Shown here one piece after another: positions 21,739 to 30,703 of a stretch of 33,979 bases of DNA (within the stretch, counting starts at the first letter, position 1; every line of letters starts with the position of its first letter). The stretch comes from a virus. Under the pieces are notes generated by a model. It had not been told where the DNA came from, searched no databases, and worked only from the letters and a program-made list of their open reading frames with translations. The DNA lies in IMG/VR virus record IMGVR_UViG_3300030000_000661, positions 1-33,979 of that record, one strand, 5' to 3'. Position numbers and translations under genes: made by a program.

Positions 21739-22065
21739 ATGATCGGAATGGATCGCCGCTCCGGCTTGCCGCTGTCGGGCATCGAGCATGTGCGGCAGTC
21801 CATCGAGGACATCCTGACCACACCGCTCGGCAGCCGGCGCATGCGGCCGGAGTACGGCAGCAAGTTGCGCCGCTTTGTCGATCTGCCGGTGACCGAGGGC
21901 TGGAAAAGTGCGGTGCAGGCCGAGGTCGCTCGGGCGTTAGAGCGCTGGGAACCGCGGCTAAAACTGGAGCGGGTGCGGGTGACGGCGGTGGTGGGTGGCC
22001 AGATCACCTTTCAGCTGACCGGCCAGTACCTGGGTAATAGCGCGATTTTGGAGGTGGCGGCATGA
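21739..22065 (+). CDS. W: Baseplate protein W (gp25-like)
   Basis: 108 residues, the size of P2 gpW and T4 gp25. Conserved segment DRRSGLPLSGIEHVRQSIED, then TPLGSRRMRPEYGSKL (~33-48), the gp25 EPR-type core motif region. Wedge protein that helps start sheath polymerisation on the baseplate. Overlaps J by four bases. Confidence 0.9.
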   Translation: MIGMDRRSGLPLSGIEHVRQSIEDILTTPLGSRRMRPEYGSKLRRFVDLPVTEGWKSAVQAEVARALERWEPRLKLERVRVTAVVGGQITFQLTGQYLGNSAILEVAA

Positions 22066-22943
22066 GCACGCTGGATTTGTCGGCACTGCCGGCGCCGCAG
22101 GTGCTGGAAAGCCTCGACTTTGAGGAGCTGTACCAGGGCAAGCTGAGCACGTTTCGTCTGTACATGGGCGACAACTGGTCCGCCAACCTGGAGAGCGACC
22201 CGGTGGTCAAGCAGCTGGAGCTGGCGGCCTACCGCGATATGCAGCTGCGGGCCCGGGTCAACGATGCGGCCAAGGCCTTGCTGCTGGCCCATGCCAAAGG
22301 CACGGATCTGGATCACCTGGCGGCTAACGTCAGCCTGTCGCGTCTGGTGATTCAGGTAGCGGATCCGCTGGCGGTGCCGCCGGTGGAGGAGGTCAAAGAG
22401 TCGGACGATGCTTTGCGCGAGCGTGTGCAGTTGGCCTATGAAGGCCTGACCACCGCCGGCCCGCGTAACAGCTACATCCTGCATGCGCGCAATGCCTCGG
22501 CCCTGGTCGCGGATGCCTCGGCCGAAAGCCCATCACCGGCGCGCGTGACGGTGACCGTGTTAAGCCTGGACGGCAATGGCACGGCCACCCCGGCGCTGTT
22601 AACGACAGTAGCTGCGGCGCTCAATGATGAGGATGTGCGGCCGCTGGGGGATCGGGTCACGGTGCAAAGCGCCCAGGTGTTGCCGTACCGCATCGATGCG
22701 GTGCTGCACATGAAAGGCCCGGGCCCTGAAAGCGATGCCGCCCTGGCCGAAGCCGAGCGCAAGCTGGCGGCCTGGATCAATCCCCGCAAGCGCCTGGGCG
22801 TCGAGGTTGCACGCTCGGCCATCGATGCGCAGTTGCACGTCGCCGGCGTGGCCCGGGTTGAGCTGGCCAACTGGCAGGACATTGCCCCGACGATGGCTCA
22901 GGCGGCGTTCTGCACGGGCTACAGCGTGACGCTGGGAGACTGA
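22062..22943 (+). CDS. J: Baseplate protein J
   Basis: 293 residues, matching P2 gpJ (302) and the Baseplate_J family. Features: FEELYQGKLSTFRLYMGDNW near the start, KGTDLDHLAANVSLSRLVI (~80-98) and GLTTAGPRNSYILHARNAS (~129-147), the typical AGTxxxY-type core. Forms the wedge of the contractile baseplate with W and I. No sign of decay. Confidence 0.92.
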   Translation: MSTLDLSALPAPQVLESLDFEELYQGKLSTFRLYMGDNWSANLESDPVVKQLELAAYRDMQLRARVNDAAKALLLAHAKGTDLDHLAANVSLSRLVIQVADPLAVPPVEEVKESDDALRERVQLAYEGLTTAGPRNSYILHARNASALVADASAESPSPARVTVTVLSLDGNGTATPALLTTVAAALNDEDVRPLGDRVTVQSAQVLPYRIDAVLHMKGPGPESDAALAEAERKLAAWINPRKRLGVEVARSAIDAQLHVAGVARVELANWQDIAPTMAQAAFCTGYSVTLGD

Positions 22944-22944
22944 C

Positions 22945-23550
22945 ATGAGCAGTCTTCTGCCGATCAACAGCACGCCGCTGGAACGGGCGATTGAGGCGGC
23001 GAACGCGGGTGATACCGAGATTCTGCTGCGCACTCTCTACGACCCAGCCACCTGTCCGGTGCACCTGTTGCCGCAATTGGCCTGGGCCTGGTCGGTGGAT
23101 CGCTGGGACCCGCGCTGGTCCGAGGCGGTCAAGCGCAACGCTATCCGCGCCTCGTTCTTCATCCATGCGCGCAAGGGCACCATCGGCGCGTTGCGTCGGG
23201 TGGTCGAGCCGCTGGGTTACCTGATCGAGGTGGTGGAGTGGTGGCAGACGGTGCCCGAGGGCGAACCCGCCACCTTCGCGCTCAAGGTCGGGGTGCTGGA
23301 CACCGGTATCACCGAACAGATGTACCAGGAGCTGACCCGGCTGATCGACGACGCCAAGCCGGTGACCCGGCACATGACGGGCCTGGCGATCAGCCTGGAG
23401 ACCTCCGGTGTGATCGGCTTCGGCGCCTACGTGGATGAGGGCGAGGTGATCGACGTGTACCCGCCAAACCCGCGCGATATCGAGGTGACCGGCCGCTATG
23501 GCCAGGTCATGTGCATTGATGAAATTGACACCCTGGACGTGTACCCATGA
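22945..23550 (+). CDS. I: Tail protein I
   Basis: 201 residues, in the range of P2 gpI (176). Family signature LPINSTPLERAIEAA at the start, then CPVHLLPQLAWAWSVDRWD (~39-57) and a following Lys/Arg-rich helix. Baseplate wedge component linking J to the tail fibre. It overlaps the fibre gene by four bases. Confidence 0.92.
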   Translation: MSSLLPINSTPLERAIEAANAGDTEILLRTLYDPATCPVHLLPQLAWAWSVDRWDPRWSEAVKRNAIRASFFIHARKGTIGALRRVVEPLGYLIEVVEWWQTVPEGEPATFALKVGVLDTGITEQMYQELTRLIDDAKPVTRHMTGLAISLETSGVIGFGAYVDEGEVIDVYPPNPRDIEVTGRYGQVMCIDEIDTLDVYP

Positions 23551-25457
23551 TCGATTCAAACAGTCAGTTCTTCGCCATCCTCACCGCAGTGGGCGAGGCG
23601 AAACAGGCCAACGCTACGGCGCTCGGCGTGTCCTGGACCTTCAAGGAAATGGGCGTAGGGGATGCCAACAACACCGACCCCATTCCGAACCGGACGCAAA
23701 CCAAGCTGATTAACGAGTGGCGCCGGGCCCCGGTTAACCAGGTGCGCACCGACCCGGCCAACCCGAACGTGGTGATCACCGAGCAGGTGATCCCGGCCGA
23801 CGCCGGTGGACGCTGGATCCGCGAGATTGCCCTCTACGATGCTGACGGCGACATGGTGGCGGTGGCCAACTGCGCGCCGAGCTTCAAGCCCTTGCTGGCC
23901 CAGGGCACCGGCAAAACCCAGATCATCCGCATGAACTTCATAGTGGCCAACACCGCGCAGATCGTGCTCAAGATCGACCCGGCGGTGGTCCTGGCAACCC
24001 GCGAGTACGTCGACAATGCGGTGATCGAAGCGCTGGCGAAGATGGATTTCAAACACTCGGCGCTGGTGGCCACCACCGCCAACATCGCGTTGAACGGGAT
24101 CCTGACCATCGACGATGTGCTGCTGCCGGCCGATGCCCGGGTGCTGGTGAAGAATCAGAGCCAGGCCAAGGACAACGGCTTGTACGTGGTGTCAGCCACG
24201 GGTGTCTGGAAGCGGGCGCAGGATGCCGACAGCAGTCCGGAAGTGACCCCGGGCCTGTTTGTCAGCATCGAGAAGGGCACGGTCAACGGCGACAGCGTCT
24301 GGCAGTTGGTCACGGATGGGCCAATCACCCTGGGCACTACGCCGCTGGCTTTTGAGATGGCCGTAGGCCGTACCGGCATCAGCGCAGGCTCATATGCCAA
24401 TGTCACCGTCGACAAGTACGGCCGGGTGATCGCCGGCACCAACCCGAGCACCCTGGCCGGTCATGGCATCACCGACACCTATACCAAGCCTGAGATCGAA
24501 TCCATCGTAGCGCAGGCGTCGTCGCTGCCTGTCGGCTCTATGGTGGCATTTCCCAAGGCCAGTGTGCCGCCTGGGTTCCTTGAGATTGATGGCAGTGTGA
24601 AGATTATTGCTGCCTACCCTGATCTCGCTACTTACCTCGGCACCACGTTCAACAAGGGCGATGAGGGCGCGGGCAACTTCCGATTGCCGGACTCTAGGGG
24701 TGAGTTCCTGCGCGGCTGGGACCATGGGCGCGGTGTTGATGCTGGGCGAGCGTTGAGTACAAATCAGGTGGACGCGTTCCAGGGCCACCTCCAAAGCCCT
24801 CCAGCGGGTATGACAGGCTTTTTAACCATCGGCTCCGGCGGTTGGGCGCAAGTTGCGGGTAGCGGCACCATTCTCTCTCCGGCGACAGGCGGGCCAGTAA
24901 CAGACGGGGTTAACGGTGTACCTCGCACAGCGAACGAAACCCGTCCGCGCAACCTGGCGGTGATGTGGTGCATCAAGGCTTGGAACGCTCCCATCAATCA
25001 GGGGAATATCGACGTCGCAGCTCTTGCTCCATTGGCCGCTCAGGCCACCGAGGCCAATCAAGGAACGGCGAAAATTGCGACTCAGGCGCAGATGCTTGCG
25101 GGCACAGATGACGCGTTGATCGTCACACCTAAGAAACTTCGTTGGGGTTTTTCCATCGGTCTGGCGAGCAATGGCTACATCGCCTTTCCTTCGTGGCTGG
25201 GTGGTCTGATTGTTCAGTGGGGCAGGGGTACAAACGCAACAGCCGGCCCAGTTACTGTGTTGTTCCCTATCGCATTCACAACTTCCAAATTTTTCGATCA
25301 CGCAGTGCCGATCGTAGCTTCTCCGACTGGCTGGGATACATCGCAAACTGTTGGGGATACGTCTAGAACACAGTCAACATTCAATAGGCGTGGCGGTGGC
25401 TCTTCTACTAACTCACCAACAAATTTTGATGTTTATTGGTTTTCGATTGGGTACTGA
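23547..25457 (+). CDS. H: Tail fibre (P2 gpH-like) with collar and gp53-like tip
   Basis: 636 residues. Residues ~1-155 are the conserved baseplate-binding domain (DUF3751-like: FFAILTAVGEAKQANATALG, WRRAPVNQVRTDP). Next come a repeat-like stalk (LVATTANIALNGILTIDDVL) and a tail-collar domain at ~330-405 (GSMVAFPKASVPPGFLEIDG, FRLPDSRGEFLRGWDHGRG). The tip at ~530-636 resembles the gp53-like C-terminal domain (IVQWGRGTNATAGPVTVLFP), which should set host range. The gene becomes more A/T-rich toward its 3' end, as expected of exchanged receptor-binding modules. Intact. Confidence 0.92.
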   Translation: MIDSNSQFFAILTAVGEAKQANATALGVSWTFKEMGVGDANNTDPIPNRTQTKLINEWRRAPVNQVRTDPANPNVVITEQVIPADAGGRWIREIALYDADGDMVAVANCAPSFKPLLAQGTGKTQIIRMNFIVANTAQIVLKIDPAVVLATREYVDNAVIEALAKMDFKHSALVATTANIALNGILTIDDVLLPADARVLVKNQSQAKDNGLYVVSATGVWKRAQDADSSPEVTPGLFVSIEKGTVNGDSVWQLVTDGPITLGTTPLAFEMAVGRTGISAGSYANVTVDKYGRVIAGTNPSTLAGHGITDTYTKPEIESIVAQASSLPVGSMVAFPKASVPPGFLEIDGSVKIIAAYPDLATYLGTTFNKGDEGAGNFRLPDSRGEFLRGWDHGRGVDAGRALSTNQVDAFQGHLQSPPAGMTGFLTIGSGGWAQVAGSGTILSPATGGPVTDGVNGVPRTANETRPRNLAVMWCIKAWNAPINQGNIDVAALAPLAAQATEANQGTAKIATQAQMLAGTDDALIVTPKKLRWGFSIGLASNGYIAFPSWLGGLIVQWGRGTNATAGPVTVLFPIAFTTSKFFDHAVPIVASPTGWDTSQTVGDTSRTQSTFNRRGGGSSTNSPTNFDVYWFSIGY

Positions 25458-25472
25458 GGGGAGGTTTTGGGT

Positions 25473-25898
25473 ATGCGCTATTACAGCAAGTCTACTGGCT
25501 CTACATACATAGCTGGCCTGCACGGCTCAATGCCGGCGGATGCAGTTGAGATATCCGAAGACCTGTACTTGTCGGTCATAGGTAATCCAGCGTCTGGAAA
25601 GGCCCGTGCTCACGACGATAGGGGTTTGCCGTATCTGATCGACGCGCCTGTACAGCTTCCGGATCTGCAAGCCCAGGAGCGCGAATGGCGCGACAGCGAA
25701 CTGATGACGGCAACGGGTATGCGCGACCGCCACCGCGACCAACTGGAGATCGAGGTCGAAACCACGCTTCCGGCTGAGCAGTTCAAAGAGCTGCTGCTGT
25801 ACATGCAGGCTCTGCGCGACTGGCCGCAATCGCCAGACTTCCCTGTGCTTGAGCAGCGCCCTGCAGCACCACCCTGGATCGCCGAACAAACCCAATAA
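25473..25898 (+). CDS. Tail fibre assembly chaperone
   Basis: 141 residues; start at ATG 25473, eight bases after GAGGGGAGG. N-terminus MRYYSKSTGSTYIAGLHGSM and central IDAPVQLPDLQAQEREWRDS match the Caudo_TAP fibre-chaperone family. The C-terminal helix (LLLYMQALRDWPQSPDFP) is diagnostic. Needed for trimerisation or attachment of the preceding fibre and normally exchanged with it. Confidence 0.9.
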   Translation: MRYYSKSTGSTYIAGLHGSMPADAVEISEDLYLSVIGNPASGKARAHDDRGLPYLIDAPVQLPDLQAQEREWRDSELMTATGMRDRHRDQLEIEVETTLPAEQFKELLLYMQALRDWPQSPDFPVLEQRPAAPPWIAEQTQ

Positions 25899-25925
25899 AC
25901 GCCCCGCATCGTCGGGGCGTTTTTC
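25899..25925 (+). terminator. Terminator after the fibre chaperone
   Basis: AACGCCCCG pairs with CGGGGCGTT around a short loop and is followed by TTT. A strong Rho-independent hairpin separating the fibre genes from the sheath gene. Confidence 0.85.
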
Positions 25926-25957
25926 TTTCCTGCTACCCGTAACACGCACACCCCTTC

Positions 25958-25995
25958 AGCCTCGCTTATGCGGGGCTTTGTCATTTCTGGAGCTT
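25958..25995 (+). promoter_or_regulatory. Hairpin plus ribosome-site module before the sheath gene
   Basis: AGCCTCGC/GCGGGGCT stem (25958-25977) with TTAT loop, then CATTTCTGGAGCTT (25982-25995), the ribosome site for FI. The same 14 bases recur before gene D (31772-31785), also after a hairpin, suggesting a copied module or a shared translation-control element. Confidence 0.6.
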
Positions 25996-25999
25996 ATCC

Positions 26000-27166
26000 A
26001 TGAGCGGTTTCTTTCACGGCGTTACTGTCACGAATGTGGACACCGGCGCGCGCATCATTGCGTTGCCGACGTCCTCGATCATCGGCCTGGTGGATACCTT
26101 CACCGAGGCCCCGGCCTTCACGGCCAAGGCCAACGACCTGGTGCTGATCACCAACGAGCGCGAAGCCATTGCGGCCTGGGGTCCGGACGCGGCCATCACC
26201 AAGGCCTGCCAAGCCATTTACCTGCGCGCCAAGGCGGTGATCGTGGCGTGCGGCGTGGCCAAGGTGGCGGATGCGGCGCAGCAGACCTCGGCCATCATCG
26301 GCGGCGTGCTGGCCAGCGGTAAGCGTACCGGCCTGCAGGCGCTGCTCGATGGCAAGAGTCGCTTCAACGCTCAGCCGCGCTTGCTGGTGACGCCCAAGCA
26401 CAGCTCGACCCTGCCGGTCGGTATGGCCCTGGTCGCCCTGGCGGACAAGCTGCGTGGCCTGGCCATCCTCGACGGCCCCAACACCACCGACGAGGCGGTG
26501 ATGGAGTACGCCAAGAACTTCGGCGCCAAGCGCGCCTTTATGGTCGACCCAGGGATTCAGTACTGGGACACCGTGGCCAGCGCGACCCTCGACACATCGG
26601 CCTCGGCCTGGGTCGCCGGCCTGTTTGCCTGGACCGACAACGAGTACGGATTCTGGGCCTCGCCGTCGAACAAGGATTTCGTCGGCGTCACCGGTACCAC
26701 GCGCGCCATTGAGTTTCTGGACGGTGACGAGACCTGCCGGGCCAACCTGCTCAACAACGCCAATATCACCACGATCATTCGTGACTCGGGCTTTCGCCTG
26801 TGGGGCAACCGCACGTTGGCGAGCGATCCAAAGTGGGCGTTTGTCACCCGGGTGCGAACCATGGACATCGTCATGGACGCGATCCTCTTCGGCCACAAGT
26901 GGGCGGTCGACCGCTCGATCACGGCGACCTATGTCAAGGACGTCACCGAAGGCCTACAGGCGTTCATGCGCGACCTGAGGAACCAGGGCGCGATCATCAA
27001 TTTCGAGGTGTATGCCGACACCGAGCTCAACACGGCCAGCCAGCTGGAGCAGGGCAAGGTGTACTGGAACATCCGTTTTACCGATGTACCGCCGGCCGAA
27101 AACCCCAATTTCCGGGTCGAGGTCACCAACCAGTGGTTGACCGAAGTCCTCGACCAAGCCGCTTAA
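26000..27166 (+). CDS. FI: Tail sheath protein FI
   Basis: 388 residues, like P2 FI (396). Begins SGFFHGVTVTNVDTGARII. Characteristic strings: SIIGLVDTF, FVGVTGTTRAIEF, then NANITTIIRDSGFRLWGNRT (~250-270) and RTMDIVMDAI. It forms the contractile outer sheath. It is first of the FI-FII-E-T-U-X-D block. No truncation. Confidence 0.95.
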   Translation: MSGFFHGVTVTNVDTGARIIALPTSSIIGLVDTFTEAPAFTAKANDLVLITNEREAIAAWGPDAAITKACQAIYLRAKAVIVACGVAKVADAAQQTSAIIGGVLASGKRTGLQALLDGKSRFNAQPRLLVTPKHSSTLPVGMALVALADKLRGLAILDGPNTTDEAVMEYAKNFGAKRAFMVDPGIQYWDTVASATLDTSASAWVAGLFAWTDNEYGFWASPSNKDFVGVTGTTRAIEFLDGDETCRANLLNNANITTIIRDSGFRLWGNRTLASDPKWAFVTRVRTMDIVMDAILFGHKWAVDRSITATYVKDVTEGLQAFMRDLRNQGAIINFEVYADTELNTASQLEQGKVYWNIRFTDVPPAENPNFRVEVTNQWLTEVLDQAA

Positions 27167-27178
27167 GGAGCCGCAGCA

Positions 27179-27688
27179 ATGGCAATGATTCCCGAAACCC
27201 TGGCGAACATGAACCTGTTCGCCGATGGCGTCAGCTTCCAAGGCGACGTGCCCAGCCTGACCCTGCCCAAGCTCACGCTCAAGACCGAGGAGCACCGCGC
27301 CGGCGGCATGGACGTGCCGGTGGAGCTGGACATGGGCATGGAAAAACAAGAGGCCGGGTTTACCACCACGGGCGTGCGCCGCGAGTCGCTCAAGTTCTTC
27401 GGCCTGGCTGACGGCACCTCGTTCAACGGTGTGTTCCGTGGAGCCTTCAAGGGCCTCAAGGGCAAGGTCACCCCGGTGATTGTGACCCTGCGCGGGCTGC
27501 TCAAAGAGATCGACATGGGCGACTGGAAGGCCGGCGACAAGGCCGAGATCAAGCACAACGTGGCCTTGACCTACTACAAGCTCGAGGTCGACGGACGCCT
27601 GATCTATGAAATCGATGCGCTGGGTATGAAGCGTGTCATCAACGGCGTGGACCAACTCGCCGCCCAACGTTCGGCCCTGGGCCTTTAA
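27179..27688 (+). CDS. FII: Tail tube protein FII
   Basis: 169 residues (P2 FII is 172). MIPETLANMNLFADGVSFQG at the start, KTEEHRAGGMDVPVELDMGM in the middle (~38-57) and a C-terminal YKLEVDGRLIYEIDALG match the family. It polymerises into the inner tube driven through the target membrane on contraction. Twelve bases after FI, with AAGGAG. Confidence 0.95.
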   Translation: MAMIPETLANMNLFADGVSFQGDVPSLTLPKLTLKTEEHRAGGMDVPVELDMGMEKQEAGFTTTGVRRESLKFFGLADGTSFNGVFRGAFKGLKGKVTPVIVTLRGLLKEIDMGDWKAGDKAEIKHNVALTYYKLEVDGRLIYEIDALGMKRVINGVDQLAAQRSALGL

Positions 27689-27700
27689 GGAAATCCCCTC

Positions 27701-28003
27701 ATGTCTCAAGTCAAAAAGACCCCGGCCTGGATGGTCCTCAGCGCTGAGAGCGTCGTGGTGAGTCTCACCAAACCGGTGCAAATGAACAGCGTCACCTGCG
27801 ACAAAGTCACCTTGCGCGCCCCAACCGTGCGCGATGTGCGCGCGGCCAATACCGGCGCCTGCGGCGATGACGAGCAGCGTGAGCTGCTGCTGTTTGCCAG
27901 CCTGGCCGAGGTTGGTGCCAAGGACCTGGAGGGCATGACCCTCAAGGACTACCAGCGCCTGCAGGCCGGTTATTTTCGCCTGGTGCAAGACGACGAACTT
28001 TGA
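27701..28003 (+). CDS. E: Tail assembly chaperone E
   Basis: 100 residues ending ...VQDDEL at CTT TGA. A small protein between tube and tape-measure genes, as P2 E; VTLRAPTVRDVRAAN and a C-terminal DYQRLQAGYFRLV fit. These chaperones coat the tape measure. In most contractile and lambda-type tails a fraction of ribosomes shift frame near the end to make a longer form, and a second frame is open here. Confidence 0.85.
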   Translation: MSQVKKTPAWMVLSAESVVVSLTKPVQMNSVTCDKVTLRAPTVRDVRAANTGACGDDEQRELLLFASLAEVGAKDLEGMTLKDYQRLQAGYFRLVQDDEL

Positions 28004-28115
28004 CCCGGTGGTGATGAAGATGGCGGCAAAGCGGCTTGCGAGCGAGCTGCACTTTTCCGCCGAGGAAATCATGACCATGCGCTTTTGCGACATGGTCTGG
28101 TGGCTCACGGACTGA
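27701..28115 (+). CDS. E-E' frameshift product (+1 at CTT TGA C)
   Basis: After Leu100 (CTT, 27998-28000) the zero frame stops at TGA. One base forward, the frame continues GAC CCG GTG and encodes 37 residues (DPVVMKMAAKRLASELHFSA...WWLTD) to TGA at 28115, giving a 137-residue protein. CTT TGA C is the shift site of bacterial prfB. The extension has the size, helical composition and MAAK...FSAEEI pattern of GpE-type extensions. No strong SD-like stimulator was seen upstream. A separate start at ATG 28014 is the alternative. Confidence 0.6.
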
Positions 28116-28144
28116 GCCTGTCACATCGGGCATAGGGGCGACAG

Positions 28145-30694
28145 ATGGCGAGCAAACTGGCATTAGGGTTGGTGATCGGCGGCGCCGTCAGTTCGACGGT
28201 AGGCGCTGCCTTCAAGACGGTTGAAAACCGGATCAAGAAGCTGGAAGAAACAGGCAACCGGGCCAAGGTGCTGAAAAACACCATCGGCGAAACCATGCGC
28301 CTGCGTGATGAATGGAAGAAGGCCTACGAGACCGGCTCCGCCTCGGCGTCCGGTCTGCTGCGTAAGCTCGAGGGCAATCTGGATTGCCTGCGCAAGCAGG
28401 GGGTGCAGGTCCACAAACTGCGCCAGGAATACCAGGCACTCGGACGGGTCGCCAAAGGTGCAGATCTGCAGCTTAAGGGGCATGAGCAAATCCGCCAGGG
28501 CAAGGACAGCCTCAAGTCAGGGATCGGCCAGGCAGTGGCCGGTGTGGGGGCAGTAGCGATTCCGACCAAGATCAGTGCTGACTATCAGGCGATCATCCGT
28601 GACATCGCGATCAAGGCGGACGTGGCCAACAAGCCGCAAGAAGCCCAGATGACCCGCACCATCATTCAGACCTCGCAAGACACTGGGATGGGCCGCAACG
28701 ATGTAGCCGACCTGGTGAATCAGTTGGTCGGTGCCGGCATGGAGCTGGACAAGGCGCTGTCCTACGCACCAGTGGCGGCCAAGTTCGCCATTGGGCAGGG
28801 CGCAACCGGGGTCGACACCGCGAACATGATCCAGGCGCTGCAGCAGAACGCCAAGATCAGTGACCCCAAAGTCATGGAGAAAGCCCTGGAGGCTATCGCC
28901 CTGCAGGGCCAGGCGGGCAGCTTTGAGGCGGCCGACATGGCGCGCTGGTTTCCGCAGATGCTGGCCGGCATGGAGAAGATCGGCATCACTGGGCTGGACT
29001 CGGTGAGCCAACTGGGCTCGATGCTCCAGGTGCAGATGAAGACTGCCGGCGGGTCCGATGAGGCGGCCAACAACCTCAAGAACTGGATGGAGAAAATCGG
29101 CTCCGGAGACGTGGTGAAGTCCTACAAGGAGGCGGGCATTGATTACCAAGCCTCGCTGAACACCGGTATTCAGGGGGGCATGTCGACCCTGGAGTCCAGC
29201 TTTGCGCTGGCCCAGCGCTACGTCGAAGCCACCAACCCGGAGCAGGCCAAGAAGATGGCCGAAGCGACGGCCAAGATCAGCAAGGAGACAGATCCCGCCA
29301 AGGCCAAGGCCATGCTGGAGTCCCTGGAGAAGGCCCTGCGCACCGGTGACATTTTTGCCGACATGCAGGTCAAGGCTGCACTCACTGCCTTCTCTCAGAA
29401 CAAGGCGCTGTATGAGCAGCTGAAAGCCGAATCGAAGAACGCCACCGGCATCCTCGACAAGAACCTGGCCGAGCGGCGCGAGTCGTCATCGCAGATGTGG
29501 GCCGAGACGGCGAATGCCTTGAACGACAGCATGCGCGCCGTGGGTGATGCCTTGCGGCCGGTGACGGACTCCGTAGCCCAGGGCATCACCGTGGTGGCCA
29601 AGTCGCTGACCGGTCTCACAGAGAAGGCGCCGCCGTTGGTGCTGGGCCTGACCGCCCTGGGCGCCGGGCTGATCGCGCTGAAAAACGTGGTGGCCGCGTT
29701 CAAGATCGGCAAGGGCCTTCTCAACGTGGCCCGGGGCTCGATGATGGGCAACCCGAACGTGATTCAGCGGGTGTTTGTAACCAACGCTGCCGGCATGGGC
29801 GGCGGTGATTACGGCGCCGATGGCGGCAAGGACAAGAAGGGCCGCAAGGGCGGCCGCACTGGGCGGGGTGGTCGCGGCCTGCGCGGTGGCATTAGCGGCA
29901 TCGGCCAGGCGCTGAAAAGCGTCATCACCGGTGGCGGGGTGGGTGGTGCAGTCAAAGGCGCGGCGTCGGCCGGGATTGGCAGTGCGGCGCTTAAGGGCAT
30001 CGGCTCGATGGCCAAGGGCGCTGCACCGTTGATCAAGGGCGGCGCCGTGTTGTCGGTGCTGGGTGCCGGCATCCAGGTGGCGGACACCTACCAGAACGCC
30101 ACCACTCGGGATGAAAAAGCTGAGGGCTATGGCGAGGCGGCGGGGAACCTGGCCGGCGCTGCAGCGGGGGCGGCAGCAGGTGCTGCAATCGGTTCGGTGG
30201 TGCCGGTGATCGGCACGGTGATTGGCGGCCTAATCGGCGGCGCTCTGGGCGCCTGGGGCGGATCTGCTGCAGGCGGTGTCCTGAGCAAAAAAATGTTCGG
30301 CAGCGATGAGGCGCTTAAGTCGATGCCGGCTGCTGGGCCGCTGATGATGACCAACGCCGGCAAGGACATCCCGCCCGTCCTGGGCGACATCGCCAAATCA
30401 TTCAAGACCGGCCAGACCGATCCGGCGATGGGGCAGGTGGTGCGGTCGATGGCCCTGGCGTCGCCCACTGTGGCAGCGCCGCCGATGATCAAGGCACCGG
30501 AGCCACCCAAGCCCGCGCCGCCCAAGGTTGAGCAGCAGCTTACCTTCGCACCGCATATGCCCATCGTGGTGCATGGCGATGTGAAAGACCCTGCGCAATT
30601 GGCGCGGGAGATTGAGCCGCAACTGCGCCGGATGTTCGACGAGTTCAACCGCCAGGCGGCGGCCCGTCAGCTGTCCGACGCACCACATCTTTAA
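28145..30694 (+). CDS. T: Tape measure protein T
   Basis: 849 residues, close to P2 gpT (815). Starts ASKLALGLVIGGAVSSTVGA. Residues ~20-120 form a coiled coil, the middle is helical (MELDKALSYAPVAAKFAIGQ; MARWFPQMLAGMEKIGI), and there are hydrophobic segments at ~495-520 (PLVLGLTALGAGLIALKNVV) and ~665-715 (Gly/Ala-rich). The C-terminus is Pro-rich, ending VHGDVKDPAQLAREIEPQL. Sets tail length and probably enters the target envelope. Intact. Confidence 0.95.
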   Translation: MASKLALGLVIGGAVSSTVGAAFKTVENRIKKLEETGNRAKVLKNTIGETMRLRDEWKKAYETGSASASGLLRKLEGNLDCLRKQGVQVHKLRQEYQALGRVAKGADLQLKGHEQIRQGKDSLKSGIGQAVAGVGAVAIPTKISADYQAIIRDIAIKADVANKPQEAQMTRTIIQTSQDTGMGRNDVADLVNQLVGAGMELDKALSYAPVAAKFAIGQGATGVDTANMIQALQQNAKISDPKVMEKALEAIALQGQAGSFEAADMARWFPQMLAGMEKIGITGLDSVSQLGSMLQVQMKTAGGSDEAANNLKNWMEKIGSGDVVKSYKEAGIDYQASLNTGIQGGMSTLESSFALAQRYVEATNPEQAKKMAEATAKISKETDPAKAKAMLESLEKALRTGDIFADMQVKAALTAFSQNKALYEQLKAESKNATGILDKNLAERRESSSQMWAETANALNDSMRAVGDALRPVTDSVAQGITVVAKSLTGLTEKAPPLVLGLTALGAGLIALKNVVAAFKIGKGLLNVARGSMMGNPNVIQRVFVTNAAGMGGGDYGADGGKDKKGRKGGRTGRGGRGLRGGISGIGQALKSVITGGGVGGAVKGAASAGIGSAALKGIGSMAKGAAPLIKGGAVLSVLGAGIQVADTYQNATTRDEKAEGYGEAAGNLAGAAAGAAAGAAIGSVVPVIGTVIGGLIGGALGAWGGSAAGGVLSKKMFGSDEALKSMPAAGPLMMTNAGKDIPPVLGDIAKSFKTGQTDPAMGQVVRSMALASPTVAAPPMIKAPEPPKPAPPKVEQQLTFAPHMPIVVHGDVKDPAQLAREIEPQLRRMFDEFNRQAAARQLSDAPHL

Positions 30695-30703
30695 GGAGGG
30701 ACC

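Noticed and set aside
26954-28108. 384-codon minus-strand frame across FI, FII and E
   Set aside because: Antisense to three recognised tail genes, with no independent support.
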